DNA from: Ascidiaceihabitans sp047624005
GTDB lineage: Bacteria > Pseudomonadota > Alphaproteobacteria > Rhodobacterales > Rhodobacteraceae
Length of the DNA stretch: 39,037 nt
NCBI GenBank assembly: GCA_047624005.1
Contig: JBLHPE010000018.1
Span: forward strand, 1 to 39,037
Direction of reading: 5' to 3'
The notes below the pieces were generated by a model that searched no databases, was not told the DNA's origin, and saw only the letters and a program-made list of their open reading frames with translations. The position numbers and the translations under genes were made by a program. Positions 22,761 through 31,392 of this stretch are shown piece by piece (position 1 is the first letter of the stretch; each line of letters opens with the position of its first letter).

Positions 22761-23662
22761 TGCTGTGGCAAGTCTGCGACGGTGAATTCACGCCGTGGTT
22801 TTGGTTTAGGTGCGTTTGGATCAACAGGCTTTCGCGCAGGCGGGTTCAAGATATCATCCACCCACTTTTGCGCATCTGCACAGCCGTTTCCGGCAGGTGG
22901 TGGGTTTTGATCTTTGCACCCTTTTGCCCCACGTGGACAGGCCAAGCGAATGTGGAAATGATAGTGGTGACCGTACCATGGACGGACTTTATTCAACCAA
23001 TCTTTGTTGCCTTTTTCGTCGGCACACATTTTCACTTTGGCCCCCGGAAAGACAAAAATTCGCGCTGTGCGTTTGTCTTTGGCGGCGGCTTTGATGATCT
23101 CGTGGTGCGCACGGGTCCAGCTGCCATTGGTGAACGCACCTTTTGAGCGGCGTGTCGAAATGGACGATAGGTTTTCGCGTTCTTTCGCCGACAAGTTCAA
23201 GTTTTGGGCAGGCAGCATCCAGATATCGGCATCAAGCCCTATTTGGTGAGAACGATGTCCAGTAAGCATTGGACCGCCGCGTGGCTGGCTCATATCCCCG
23301 ACATACAGCCCATTCCAACCAGGTTGTTTGGCGGCGGCGCGGCTCAGCTTTTGAACCATATCGACCAACTCGGGATGGCCCCAATTGCGGTTGCGTGACA
23401 GGCGCATTGCCTGCCATGTGGCACCCGTTTCTGCCAGCCGCTGTGAGCCTGCAATGCAGCCCTTTGCGTAGCCACCGTGTGGTTCAGGTGATTGTGCAGA
23501 GCCGAATTTCTGTGCGCCAAATGCAGATTTCGCAAATCCCCGAATTTCGGACGCTTTAGGTTCAACAACTTGGGTGCCATCAATACTGGTATCAGACGAT
23601 CCAGAACACGCCATCAACACCAGCGTAACGCCTAGGATCGAGATCTTGCGAAATCGTTTCAT
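22733..23662 (-). CDS. mepA: Penicillin-insensitive murein endopeptidase MepA
   Basis: Zinc endopeptidase (LAS/M74 family) that cuts D-alanyl-meso-diaminopimelyl crosslinks in peptidoglycan. The 309 residues show the metal site GHRSHQIGLDADIW (His139, Asp146) and WYGHHYHFHIRL (His235, His237), both complete. The N-terminus MKRFRKISILGVTLVLMACSGS looks like a lipoprotein signal with Cys19 after LMA, unlike the plain signal peptide of E. coli MepA, so the protein may be lipid-anchored. A basic proline-rich tail (ARKPVDPNAPKPKPRR) lies near the end. It overlaps the upstream MFS gene by 4 nt and the downstream esterase gene by 28 nt. Confidence 0.94.
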   Translation of the reverse strand: MKRFRKISILGVTLVLMACSGSSDTSIDGTQVVEPKASEIRGFAKSAFGAQKFGSAQSPEPHGGYAKGCIAGSQRLAETGATWQAMRLSRNRNWGHPELVDMVQKLSRAAAKQPGWNGLYVGDMSQPRGGPMLTGHRSHQIGLDADIWMLPAQNLNLSAKERENLSSISTRRSKGAFTNGSWTRAHHEIIKAAAKDKRTARIFVFPGAKVKMCADEKGNKDWLNKVRPWYGHHYHFHIRLACPRGAKGCKDQNPPPAGNGCADAQKWVDDILNPPARKPVDPNAPKPKPRREFTVADLPQQCSNVLRSR

Positions 23663-25026
23663 GTGTTGTTTTCCCCTTCCGCTTTGACCCAGAATAACAG
23701 GATTAGACCAATAAAGAAAAGGACCAGCACGGGTGAGATACCGATGCGTGCGCTGCCTGTCGCCGCTGTGACGATCCCAATCATGAGCGGTGCTAAGAAT
23801 GCCGTGGCCCGACCAGACATGCCGTAGAGACCAAAATATTCGGTCGAAGATTCAGGATCGCAATGGCGTACCATCAATGATCTGCTAGTGGATTGGACAA
23901 CACCGCCCATGCCCCCGATGAACACGCCGCACACCATAAAGACAGTGTCAGGAAGGCCTGTGCCCTCGGCCAATTGAAAGCCAAAAAACGTTGTTGGGGA
24001 CAGGTTGATGATGGTAAAGCTAACGGCCATCAGTGCCAGAATTGATATAATAATGACCGGCTTTGGTCCAAATCTACGATCAGCAAATCCGCCAATATAG
24101 CTGAAGACTGCAGCACCCAATGCGGCGATAACACCGAAGGCCCCGACCTGACTGACCTCCCAATTCAGGACCAACAACGCATAAACGCCGCCAAAGCTGT
24201 ACAGCCCGTTCAGCCCGTCGCGGTACAGCATTGAGGACACAAGGTAGTAGGCCAAGCTGGGTTTGTCGCGCAGCCCCTTGATCGAAGTGATAACGCTGCC
24301 CAGCGCCTCGGACACACTGTCGCGTTTGGCGGTCGACGGCTTTTCGCGCACCCAAAGGAAATACGGGATCATAAAGACGGCGAACCAAACGGCAGTGAAG
24401 ATACCAGTGGCACGGGTGCCTTCGCGCTGGCTTGGGTCCAGTCCGAACAATGGTTCAAGCCCGACAATGGTAAGGCCATTTCCTTGCTCAACAATAAGCG
24501 CCAGTACAAGGATCAGCGATACAACGCCACCCAAATACCCGATTGCAAAGCCAGAGCCGGAAATCTTGCCGATTTCGTCCCTTGTTCCAAGCTTAGGCAA
24601 CTGAGCATTCACAAAAATCAGCGCGTATTCGGCACCGATAAAACCCATACCAAACGCCGCCAGCATCCAGTACAGATTGCCTGCTGCTGGATCAGTAAAC
24701 CACAACAAGCCAGAGCCAAGGACGTACATGATGCTAAAGCCAACGATCCAAGGCATACGGCGCCCCGAGCTGTCTGCCATTGCGCCAAACACTGGGGCCG
24801 TGAGGGCAATGATGATGCCGAACAATGCCGTGCTCCACGCCCAAAGGGATTGCGCTTTGGCATCTGCTAGGTCTTCGCTTAACCCTAGGTTCAGAAAGTA
24901 GGTGGCAGCAATGGCGGCGAAAAACGGACCGAAGATAAAGGTGTTGAGGACAGTGTGATAGGGCTGGCTGGCCCAATCAAAAGAATACCAACCCCAGATA
25001 CGTTTACGCAGTGAAACTTCGGCCAT
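23659..25026 (-). CDS. UMF1/Atg22-type MFS transporter
   Basis: Multi-pass inner-membrane protein of the UMF1 (vacuole effluxer Atg22-like) branch of the major facilitator superfamily. The ATG at 25026 gives 455 residues and follows AAAGGGA; a longer frame starting at 25083 has no supporting signal. The family N-terminus RIWGWYSFDWASQPYHTVLNTFIFGPFFA is clear, as are the motif-A loop GAMADSSGRRMPW and the second-half GGFADRRFGPKP. About 12 helices are visible. It starts 66 bp after the thioesterase gene and overlaps mepA by 4 nt. The substrate is unknown; eukaryotic Atg22 exports amino acids from vacuoles, which does not carry over directly. Confidence 0.87.
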   Translation of the reverse strand: MAEVSLRKRIWGWYSFDWASQPYHTVLNTFIFGPFFAAIAATYFLNLGLSEDLADAKAQSLWAWSTALFGIIIALTAPVFGAMADSSGRRMPWIVGFSIMYVLGSGLLWFTDPAAGNLYWMLAAFGMGFIGAEYALIFVNAQLPKLGTRDEIGKISGSGFAIGYLGGVVSLILVLALIVEQGNGLTIVGLEPLFGLDPSQREGTRATGIFTAVWFAVFMIPYFLWVREKPSTAKRDSVSEALGSVITSIKGLRDKPSLAYYLVSSMLYRDGLNGLYSFGGVYALLVLNWEVSQVGAFGVIAALGAAVFSYIGGFADRRFGPKPVIIISILALMAVSFTIINLSPTTFFGFQLAEGTGLPDTVFMVCGVFIGGMGGVVQSTSRSLMVRHCDPESSTEYFGLYGMSGRATAFLAPLMIGIVTAATGSARIGISPVLVLFFIGLILLFWVKAEGENNT

Positions 25027-25092
25027 TTTGCCATCCCTTTTTAAATTAAAAGGATTAAGAACAGGCCCGCTGCGTATACGCAAGGTAAGGTT

Positions 25093-25638
25093 TTACATAG
25101 TATTGGACATCGGTGGCCACGGACGTTTGTCTTCTGCAGCGACCCACGCCGCGATCCAATCAGGCATTGGCGGGCTTATCGGATCATGTTTGAGGACCTC
25201 GGCCACCCGAATGGGTGGGATCGCACGCCGCTTTTCAGTCACCGCCGCGCGGTAGATAATGTGGTTCGCGCATTCACCGTCCAACTTCCACATCGACTGC
25301 TCGATATAGATGAATCGGTCATCCCAACACACCACGCGACTGCGCATTGTAAAGCGTTCAAACGCGGTAAGGCGGCGGCGATACCGCACCATCGCACCCG
25401 CCATTGCAAGGCCCCACTTGTTCTCAAACAATGCAGTTATCAAACCACCGCGCTGGGCAGCGGCAAAGCGGCCCAAGTCATAGATTGATAGCACGCGCCC
25501 GTTGTTCATCTCACCAAAGAAATCAATATCCCACGGCCAGCAGATGTGGTGGGACTCGTGAATGTCTGTGAAATTCTCAAGCGGCGGCATACGCCGCGCT
25601 AAGGCAATATCTTTGATCATGCGGACGAATGGAAACAT
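25093..25638 (-). CDS. Acyl-CoA thioesterase, 4HBT/FadM-like hot-dog protein
   Basis: Hot-dog fold thioesterase of the 4-hydroxybenzoyl-CoA thioesterase type, likely hydrolysing acyl-CoA in the cytoplasm. The 181-residue product has the family core HHICWPWDIDFFGEMNNGRVLSIYDLGRFA: Asp37/Asp39 stand at the active-site position, and the usual GHVNN motif is here GEMNN. The later strands (RYRRRLTAFERFTMRSRVVCWDDRFIYIEQSMW) fit the fold. It heads the minus-strand set that continues with the MFS transporter, mepA and the esterase, and is divergent from yggT. The substrate cannot be read. Confidence 0.85.
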   Translation of the reverse strand: MFPFVRMIKDIALARRMPPLENFTDIHESHHICWPWDIDFFGEMNNGRVLSIYDLGRFAAAQRGGLITALFENKWGLAMAGAMVRYRRRLTAFERFTMRSRVVCWDDRFIYIEQSMWKLDGECANHIIYRAAVTEKRRAIPPIRVAEVLKHDPISPPMPDWIAAWVAAEDKRPWPPMSNTM

Positions 25639-25766
25639 AGCTGCACTCCTGCTTGTGCTGGATATGTGGGGTTTGTTTACAAAGGTTCAACCAAGAAGAT
25701 CCTCGCAGGCTTGCCCTTTGGCAGCAGCGACCTTAGGTAATTGCCAACGCTATAAGGACGCATCAC

Positions 25767-26054
25767 ATGCTGGCAATTTACGGACCTCTGCAACTGATCC
25801 TCAACATCGTATATTTTGTTATGATCGTTCATATCATCATGAGTTGGCTGATAAACTTTCAGGTGTTGAATTTGCATCAACCTGTTGTCTCCCAAATTTG
25901 GCAGGGTCTGAACAATCTCCTTCAGCCAATTTACGCGCCAATTCGTCGTATTCTGCCGAATACCGGTCAAATGGATTTGGCACCTTTGGTCGCACTGATC
26001 ATCGTCATCTCTTTGCAGAGATTTATCCTGCCTGTGATCTTTGGGTACGCCTAA
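25767..26054 (+). CDS. YggT-family membrane protein
   Basis: Small integral membrane protein of the YggT family, whose bacterial members are linked to osmotic adaptation and cell-division or membrane organisation; the precise role is unclear. The 95 residues form two hydrophobic segments (about 5-28 and 72-93) joined by a loop with the conserved NLLQPIYAPIRRILPNTGQMDLAPLVALI, in which the PIYAPIRRILP motif marks the family. The ATG follows AAGGA. It lies 90 bp upstream of recQ on the same strand and is divergent from the thioesterase gene. Confidence 0.88.
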   Translation: MLAIYGPLQLILNIVYFVMIVHIIMSWLINFQVLNLHQPVVSQIWQGLNNLLQPIYAPIRRILPNTGQMDLAPLVALIIVISLQRFILPVIFGYA

Positions 26055-26144
26055 GCACTTGTTCACCGAATCTTAGTGTGAAATTGTCACCTGTAAGAGC
26101 ACAACAATAAGAACTGACAGGGTTTCCCGCATGGCTTTCTCCAC

Positions 26145-28184
26145 ATGACTGGCGCTTCCGCGCTGTTGCGTGATGTCTTTGGCTTTGATGCCTTTCGCCC
26201 CGGCCAACAAGAGATTGTTGAAGCCGTAACTGCGGGCGAAAACGTGTTGGCGATTATGCCGACGGGTGGCGGTAAATCCCTGTGCTTCCAATTGCCTGCA
26301 CTGCTGCGTGACGGTGTGACTGTCGTGATCTCACCCTTGATCGCATTGATGCGCGATCAGGTTCGCGCCTTACAAGAAGCGGGCGTGTGCGCGGGCGCTT
26401 TGACATCTGGCAACACTCCCGAAGAAACCGACGCTGTTTGGGAGGGGTTGGAACGGGGCGATCTAAAGCTGTTGTACATGGCCCCCGAACGCTTAGCAGC
26501 AAGCGGTGTTATGGGCATGTTGCGCCGTGTTGGCGTAAACTTAATTGCTGTGGACGAGGCGCATTGCGTCAGCCAGTGGGGTCACGATTTCCGGCCTGAT
26601 TATCTGCGGATAGGCGAATTACGCCGCGCTTTGGACGTGCCCTTGGCCGCATTCACAGCGACCGCTGATGCTGAAACCCAGATCGAGATCATACAAAAGC
26701 TGTTTGACGGCACACCTCCTAGCAAATTTCTGCATGGGTTTGATCGGCCTAACATCCACCTTGCCTTTGCCGCCAAAGACGGCCCGCGCCGTCAAATCCT
26801 CGACTTCGCTAATTCGCGCAAAGGGCAGTCTGGGATCGTATATTGCGGCACGCGTGCCAAGACCGAAGGGATCGCCAGTGCCTTGCGCGATGCAGGCCAT
26901 TTGGCGTTGCATTATCATGGTGGCATGGACGCCGAAGATCGCCGCATTGGGGAACGTCGCTTTCAACAAGAAGACGGATTGATCGTTGTGGCGACGGTGG
27001 CCTTTGGAATGGGGATCGATAAGCCAGATATTCGATGGGTTGCTCACGCCGATCTGCCCAAATCAATCGAGTCCTATTATCAGGAAATTGGCCGCGCTGG
27101 GCGTGATGGTGCCCCCGCTGAAACACTGACTTTATTTGGCCCCGAAGATATTCGACTTCGCCGCACTCAGATTGACGAAGGTGTCGCCCCGCCCGAACGG
27201 CGCGCCGCTGATCACACCCGATTGAATGCACTGCTTGGATTGGCCGAGGCGTTAGAATGTCGGCGTAAGACATTGCTGGGTTATTTTGACGAAACCGAAG
27301 TGACCTGTGGGCGCTGCGACTTATGTGACAACCCCGTCGATGTGTTCGATGGTACCGTTGCCGTGCGCAAAGCGCTGTCTGCCATATTGCGCACCAAAGA
27401 ATGGTTTGGTGCGGGCCATTTAATCGATATTTTGCTCGGCAATAAAACTGCGAAAATCATTGAACGCGGGCATGACAGCTTACCTACATACGGCGTTGGG
27501 CGCGAATATAACAAACCCCAATGGCAAGCAGTGTTCCGTCAAATGATGGGTCACGATTTGATCCGTCCCGACCCAGGGCGGCACGGTGCGCTGCGCATGA
27601 CGGACGCCGCGCTCCCGATTTTGCGGGACGAAGCAAAGATTTCGTTGCGCCGCGATACGATAAAGTCAGCAACACGCCGCCCCGCGGTAAAAGAGATGGT
27701 CTCAGAGGAAGACGCGCCATTGCTAAGCGCGTTGAAAGCAAAGCGGCGGGGGTTGGCCGAAGCTGGAAAAGTGCCTGCATACATTATTTTCAACGACAAA
27801 ACCCTGATCGAAATGGCAGAAAAACGCCCTGCAAACTTGGACGCTATGGCCGGGATCAGTGGGATTGGGGCCAAGAAACTAGACAGCTACGGCGATGCTT
27901 TTCTTGAAGTGATCAACGGTGAAGCTGCCCAGATGCATCCGACACGCCGCAAGTTGGCAGGCCGTGATGCGGGGTCTGTCTATGATCGATTGCTTGAAGT
28001 TCAGGCTGAATTGGCCCGTGGGACAGATGGCATCGACAAACCATTAAGTTGCTCGGCTTCAATGTTGGCGAAAGTTGCGCAGATGCGGTCGGGCGACCAA
28101 AATGCATTGACCCAATTGCTGGGTGAACGGCGCTCAGAGCGATTTGCAGGTGCCTTTCTGGACGTACTGCGCGAGGCGGGCTAG
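26145..28184 (+). CDS. recQ: ATP-dependent DNA helicase RecQ
   Basis: 3'-5' superfamily 2 helicase acting in recombination and stalled-fork repair. The 679 residues contain the helicase core with Walker A MPTGGGKS (38-45), the DEAH box at Asp137 (AVDEAHCVSQWGHDFRPDY), motif V/VI (GFGMGIDKPD-type and QEIGRAGRDG), the zinc-binding cysteines (ECRRKTLLGYFDE and CGRCDLCDNP), a winged-helix RQC domain and an HRDC domain (about 520-600). It is longer than the E. coli protein (609) through its C-terminal tail. The start has no strong ribosome-binding site of its own; a 5-codon reading frame (26131-26148) overlaps it by ATGA. Confidence 0.97.
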   Translation: MTGASALLRDVFGFDAFRPGQQEIVEAVTAGENVLAIMPTGGGKSLCFQLPALLRDGVTVVISPLIALMRDQVRALQEAGVCAGALTSGNTPEETDAVWEGLERGDLKLLYMAPERLAASGVMGMLRRVGVNLIAVDEAHCVSQWGHDFRPDYLRIGELRRALDVPLAAFTATADAETQIEIIQKLFDGTPPSKFLHGFDRPNIHLAFAAKDGPRRQILDFANSRKGQSGIVYCGTRAKTEGIASALRDAGHLALHYHGGMDAEDRRIGERRFQQEDGLIVVATVAFGMGIDKPDIRWVAHADLPKSIESYYQEIGRAGRDGAPAETLTLFGPEDIRLRRTQIDEGVAPPERRAADHTRLNALLGLAEALECRRKTLLGYFDETEVTCGRCDLCDNPVDVFDGTVAVRKALSAILRTKEWFGAGHLIDILLGNKTAKIIERGHDSLPTYGVGREYNKPQWQAVFRQMMGHDLIRPDPGRHGALRMTDAALPILRDEAKISLRRDTIKSATRRPAVKEMVSEEDAPLLSALKAKRRGLAEAGKVPAYIIFNDKTLIEMAEKRPANLDAMAGISGIGAKKLDSYGDAFLEVINGEAAQMHPTRRKLAGRDAGSVYDRLLEVQAELARGTDGIDKPLSCSASMLAKVAQMRSGDQNALTQLLGERRSERFAGAFLDVLREAG

Positions 28185-28215
28185 ATCATTTACGAAACGA
28201 GATAGAGGTGACGAA

Positions 28216-28992
28216 ATGTTAGTTGTGATTTCACCAGCAAAAAAGCTGGATTGGGCGACGCGCGATGTGGCCGCGACAGCACCGGACTTTCAGGATAACG
28301 CGATCAATTTGGCGCGAACCGCACGCAATCTGTCACTTGGCGACCTTAAGGGATTGATGCACCTAAGCGACGCATTAGCCACCTTGAACCGTGATCGCTT
28401 CAAAGCCTTTCAAGATGTCCCGACTGCCGATGTCACCCGACCTGCCGCACTTGCCTTTGCGGGTGACACCTATCAGGGACTTGAGGCAAGCACTTTGGAT
28501 TCAGGTGAGATGGAATGGGCGCAGGACCATTTGCGCATCCTTTCGGGGCTGTATGGCGTATTGCGCCCGTTGGATTTGATCCAAGCGTATCGATTGGAAA
28601 TGGGCAGTCGTTTAAAAACCCGTCGCGGCAAAAACTTGTACGACTATTGGCAAAACGACTTATCCATCGCGTTGAATGCCCAGGGCAAAAAGGTTGGCAG
28701 CGACGTATTGATAAACTGCGCAAGCCAAGAGTATTTCGGGGCCGTTGCTTTAAAGGCGTTAAAGCTGCGGGTGATCACGCCCGCCTTTATGGAAGACAAA
28801 GGGCAAGGCCCAAAAATCGTCAGCTTTTATGCCAAAAAGGCACGCGGCGCGATGGCCCGCTTTATGGTCCAAAACCGTTTGACTGATCCAAAAGCCATTT
28901 TGGATTTCGACGCCGGTGGGTACGCTTATCAACCTGCATTATCGACAGCCGAAAAACCTGTTTTCGTCCGCCCCTATCCCGAAGCCAAGTAG
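28216..28992 (+). CDS. yaaA: Peroxide stress protein YaaA
   Basis: YaaA (DUF328) lowers free intracellular iron under hydrogen peroxide stress and binds DNA in E. coli. The ATG at 28216 (258 residues) follows AGAGGTGA and gives the exact family start MLVVISPAKKLDW; the longer frame overlapping recQ is not needed. Further family marks are FAGDTYQGLEA, LRILSGLYGVLRPLDLIQAYRLEMG and the C-terminal ARGAMARFMVQNRL with FDAGGYAY. It lies 31 bp after recQ and may be cotranscribed. Its TAG stop abuts the stop of the convergent histidine kinase gene with no base between. Confidence 0.95.
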   Translation: MLVVISPAKKLDWATRDVAATAPDFQDNAINLARTARNLSLGDLKGLMHLSDALATLNRDRFKAFQDVPTADVTRPAALAFAGDTYQGLEASTLDSGEMEWAQDHLRILSGLYGVLRPLDLIQAYRLEMGSRLKTRRGKNLYDYWQNDLSIALNAQGKKVGSDVLINCASQEYFGAVALKALKLRVITPAFMEDKGQGPKIVSFYAKKARGAMARFMVQNRLTDPKAILDFDAGGYAYQPALSTAEKPVFVRPYPEAK

Positions 28993-31182
28993 CTATTTCA
29001 AAGCAAGGTCGCCCAATGGCTCAGCACCTTTTGGAAGATATTCGGACAGTTTGCCGTGGATCGCAAATTTGCGCAGTGGCTTCGTCAGATAGTGATCAAG
29101 GCCTGCTTCTAAGATGCTTTTGTCGTCGCCCTGCATCGCATGCGCAGTCACCGCGACGATGCCAACAGCTTTGGTCGTCCCTTTTTCAAGCTTGCGAATT
29201 GCGCGTGTTGCCTCTTTTCCATCCATAATCGGCATCGAAATATCCATGAATATCAAGTCTGGCTTAAAGGTCTTGTAAGTGGCTACTGCCTCTTGTCCAT
29301 CGTTGGCAAACACCAGATCGATGTTCAAACCCTTCACCATCTTGTTAAAAACCAACTGGTTGGTTTTATTATCCTCTGCCGCCAAAACACGCATTTTGCG
29401 GTTCTCTTGCGTTATGGGCATTTGGGTCTTTGGCGCAGGAACTTCGGCTTTGGGTTCTTCTAGCGACCTTAACTTTGCAAACAATTCCCGACGCGGCACT
29501 GGCTTTTGCATCAGGCCATGCAAAAGTTTCCGCGCGGGATCTTTGTCTGCCACACTAGGATTAGAGCTGAGCAATATAATCGGCGTATCAATACCCCGTT
29601 CATAAAGTGCAGTGGTCAATTCCAAGCCATCCATTTCGGGCATGTTGTGATCGGTCAAGATCAAGTCGATATCGATACCACCAGATATTTTTTCCAGCGC
29701 CTTGCGTCCATTTACACAACTTGTGACCCGCAATCCCAATTGCTCAAGTTGTCGTTCTAAAATTGTCCGATTGGCAGCGATATCATCCACCACCATCACA
29801 TGACGTAATCCGTCAGATAGAACAGGGAAAACAATCGCGTCGGCGTCAACAGTATCCAATGGAATGTGAAACCCGAAACAAGACCCTTCGCCCTCTTCGC
29901 TGGTCACCCAAATGTCACCACGCATCAAAGTGACCAACCGTTTCGAGATGGTTAACCCCAGCCCAGTGCCGTCAAATTGACGGTTCCGTTCGTTTTCAAC
30001 CTGATTGAACTCACCAAAAATGTGCCCAACCATATCCTGAGGAATCCCAATTCCGGTGTCTTCGATTGTTATTGTCACTTCGGCGTTGCCATGTTCAGGG
30101 TTTGGAATGCCCAAAACACGGATCAAAACATGACCTTTGGCGGTGAACTTTAGCGCATTGCCCAAAAGGTTGGTCAGCACCTGCCGAATACGACCGGGAT
30201 CACCGATGAAACGCGTTGGCAGAAATAAATCGTAATCCAGCGCTATGGTCAGTCCCTTATTACGGGCTGATGTGTGCAGAAGCATTATTATCTCGTGGAT
30301 GCTGCGTTCAAGGTCAAAGGGTTCTGGATGCAGTTCCAGTTTGTCCGCCTCGATCTTTGAGTAATCCAAGACATCGTTGATGATCACCAAAAGTGCTTCA
30401 CTAGAGTTCTTTATGGTATCGACGTAAAGTCGCTGTTCTTCGGTAAGCCCCGTGTCCCCCAGCAAATCTGACATACCAACAACACCATTCATTGGCGTTC
30501 GGATTTCGTGGCTCATGTTAGCAAGGAACGACGATTTTGCCCGGTTCGCACCTTCAGCAATTTCCCGTGCGGCTTCCAGCTGCTTTTCATACTCGACCGT
30601 GGCGGTGATATTTAGACCAAGGGATACGATGTCACCGCCCGGCCCCCGACGGTCTACCAATTTTATGTATTGGTCGTTCCAAAGGTGCAGAACCACGGGT
30701 GACGGCGTGGGTTCTTGCCACCTTTTGATCATCATTTCCCGCCAATCAGGTGCAGATAGATCACCAGTATTAACGATCCCTTCATCCGTGAGCGCCTGTA
30801 ATATCGTGATGTAATTCACACCCGTTTGGATATCTTCCAACCCGTCAAAGTCCACCAAATACGCTTGGTTCGCAGCAATCATATTGCTTTCAGAATTGAA
30901 AAACGCAAATCCATCTTGGATCGTTTCAACCGAATGCCACAACCGTCTTTCAGCAATCATTATCTTTTGATTGGCAACTGTCAGGTCGGATTTTACACGC
31001 TTGTTTTCGTCTTGAATAATGGCTGATTGGGCACGTGTTTCGACAATTTCTTCACTTAATTCCCGCGCGTGTTTTCCCAATTTCCGGTTGGCTGCGAACA
31101 ATTCCGCCTGCTTCAATTCCAACAGTTTTTCAGCGGCCAATCGACCCCGCCGTTCGGTTGTGATTTTATCAGCGAGACTCAT
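28993..31182 (-). CDS. Soluble hybrid sensor histidine kinase with two receiver domains
   Basis: Phosphorelay signalling protein. From the ATG at 31182 (729 residues) the order is: an N-terminal coiled coil (about 5-85, ADKITTERRGRLAAEKLLELKQAEL); a PAS-like domain (about 85-205); a HisKA domain with phospho-acceptor His225 in SHEIRTPMNG; an ATPase domain with NLLGNALKFT, EDTGIGIP and FDGTGLGLTI; receiver 1 with Asp511 (LTDHNMPEMDG); and receiver 2 with Asp647 (FMDISMPIMDGKEATRAIRK). No membrane helix is present, so it senses an internal signal. No partner regulator or HPt gene lies beside it. A further ATG 24 nt upstream lacks a ribosome-binding site. The signal is unknown. Confidence 0.92.
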   Translation of the reverse strand: MSLADKITTERRGRLAAEKLLELKQAELFAANRKLGKHARELSEEIVETRAQSAIIQDENKRVKSDLTVANQKIMIAERRLWHSVETIQDGFAFFNSESNMIAANQAYLVDFDGLEDIQTGVNYITILQALTDEGIVNTGDLSAPDWREMMIKRWQEPTPSPVVLHLWNDQYIKLVDRRGPGGDIVSLGLNITATVEYEKQLEAAREIAEGANRAKSSFLANMSHEIRTPMNGVVGMSDLLGDTGLTEEQRLYVDTIKNSSEALLVIINDVLDYSKIEADKLELHPEPFDLERSIHEIIMLLHTSARNKGLTIALDYDLFLPTRFIGDPGRIRQVLTNLLGNALKFTAKGHVLIRVLGIPNPEHGNAEVTITIEDTGIGIPQDMVGHIFGEFNQVENERNRQFDGTGLGLTISKRLVTLMRGDIWVTSEEGEGSCFGFHIPLDTVDADAIVFPVLSDGLRHVMVVDDIAANRTILERQLEQLGLRVTSCVNGRKALEKISGGIDIDLILTDHNMPEMDGLELTTALYERGIDTPIILLSSNPSVADKDPARKLLHGLMQKPVPRRELFAKLRSLEEPKAEVPAPKTQMPITQENRKMRVLAAEDNKTNQLVFNKMVKGLNIDLVFANDGQEAVATYKTFKPDLIFMDISMPIMDGKEATRAIRKLEKGTTKAVGIVAVTAHAMQGDDKSILEAGLDHYLTKPLRKFAIHGKLSEYLPKGAEPLGDLALK

Positions 31183-31392
31183 TTTTACAGATTGGTTCCT
31201 GTGCATAGAATTTCAGTTAAGATCGCTGAGTCTGGTGAATATCCGCTTAACCAAGATCAATTGTTCGGCCTTGCTGCTTCAATTCGCTGGATTGAAAGTT
31301 CAGTTGATGAAGTGTTACCAAAAAGAAGTATGACGCAGGGAGGTCTAATCCTTGCGACCGTCATCAAAAATTGACCAAAGGTACCTGCCAAA

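Noticed and set aside
31207..31392. SAM riboswitch before the PLP enzyme gene
   Set aside because: The leader does not match the SAM-II or SAM-V cores.
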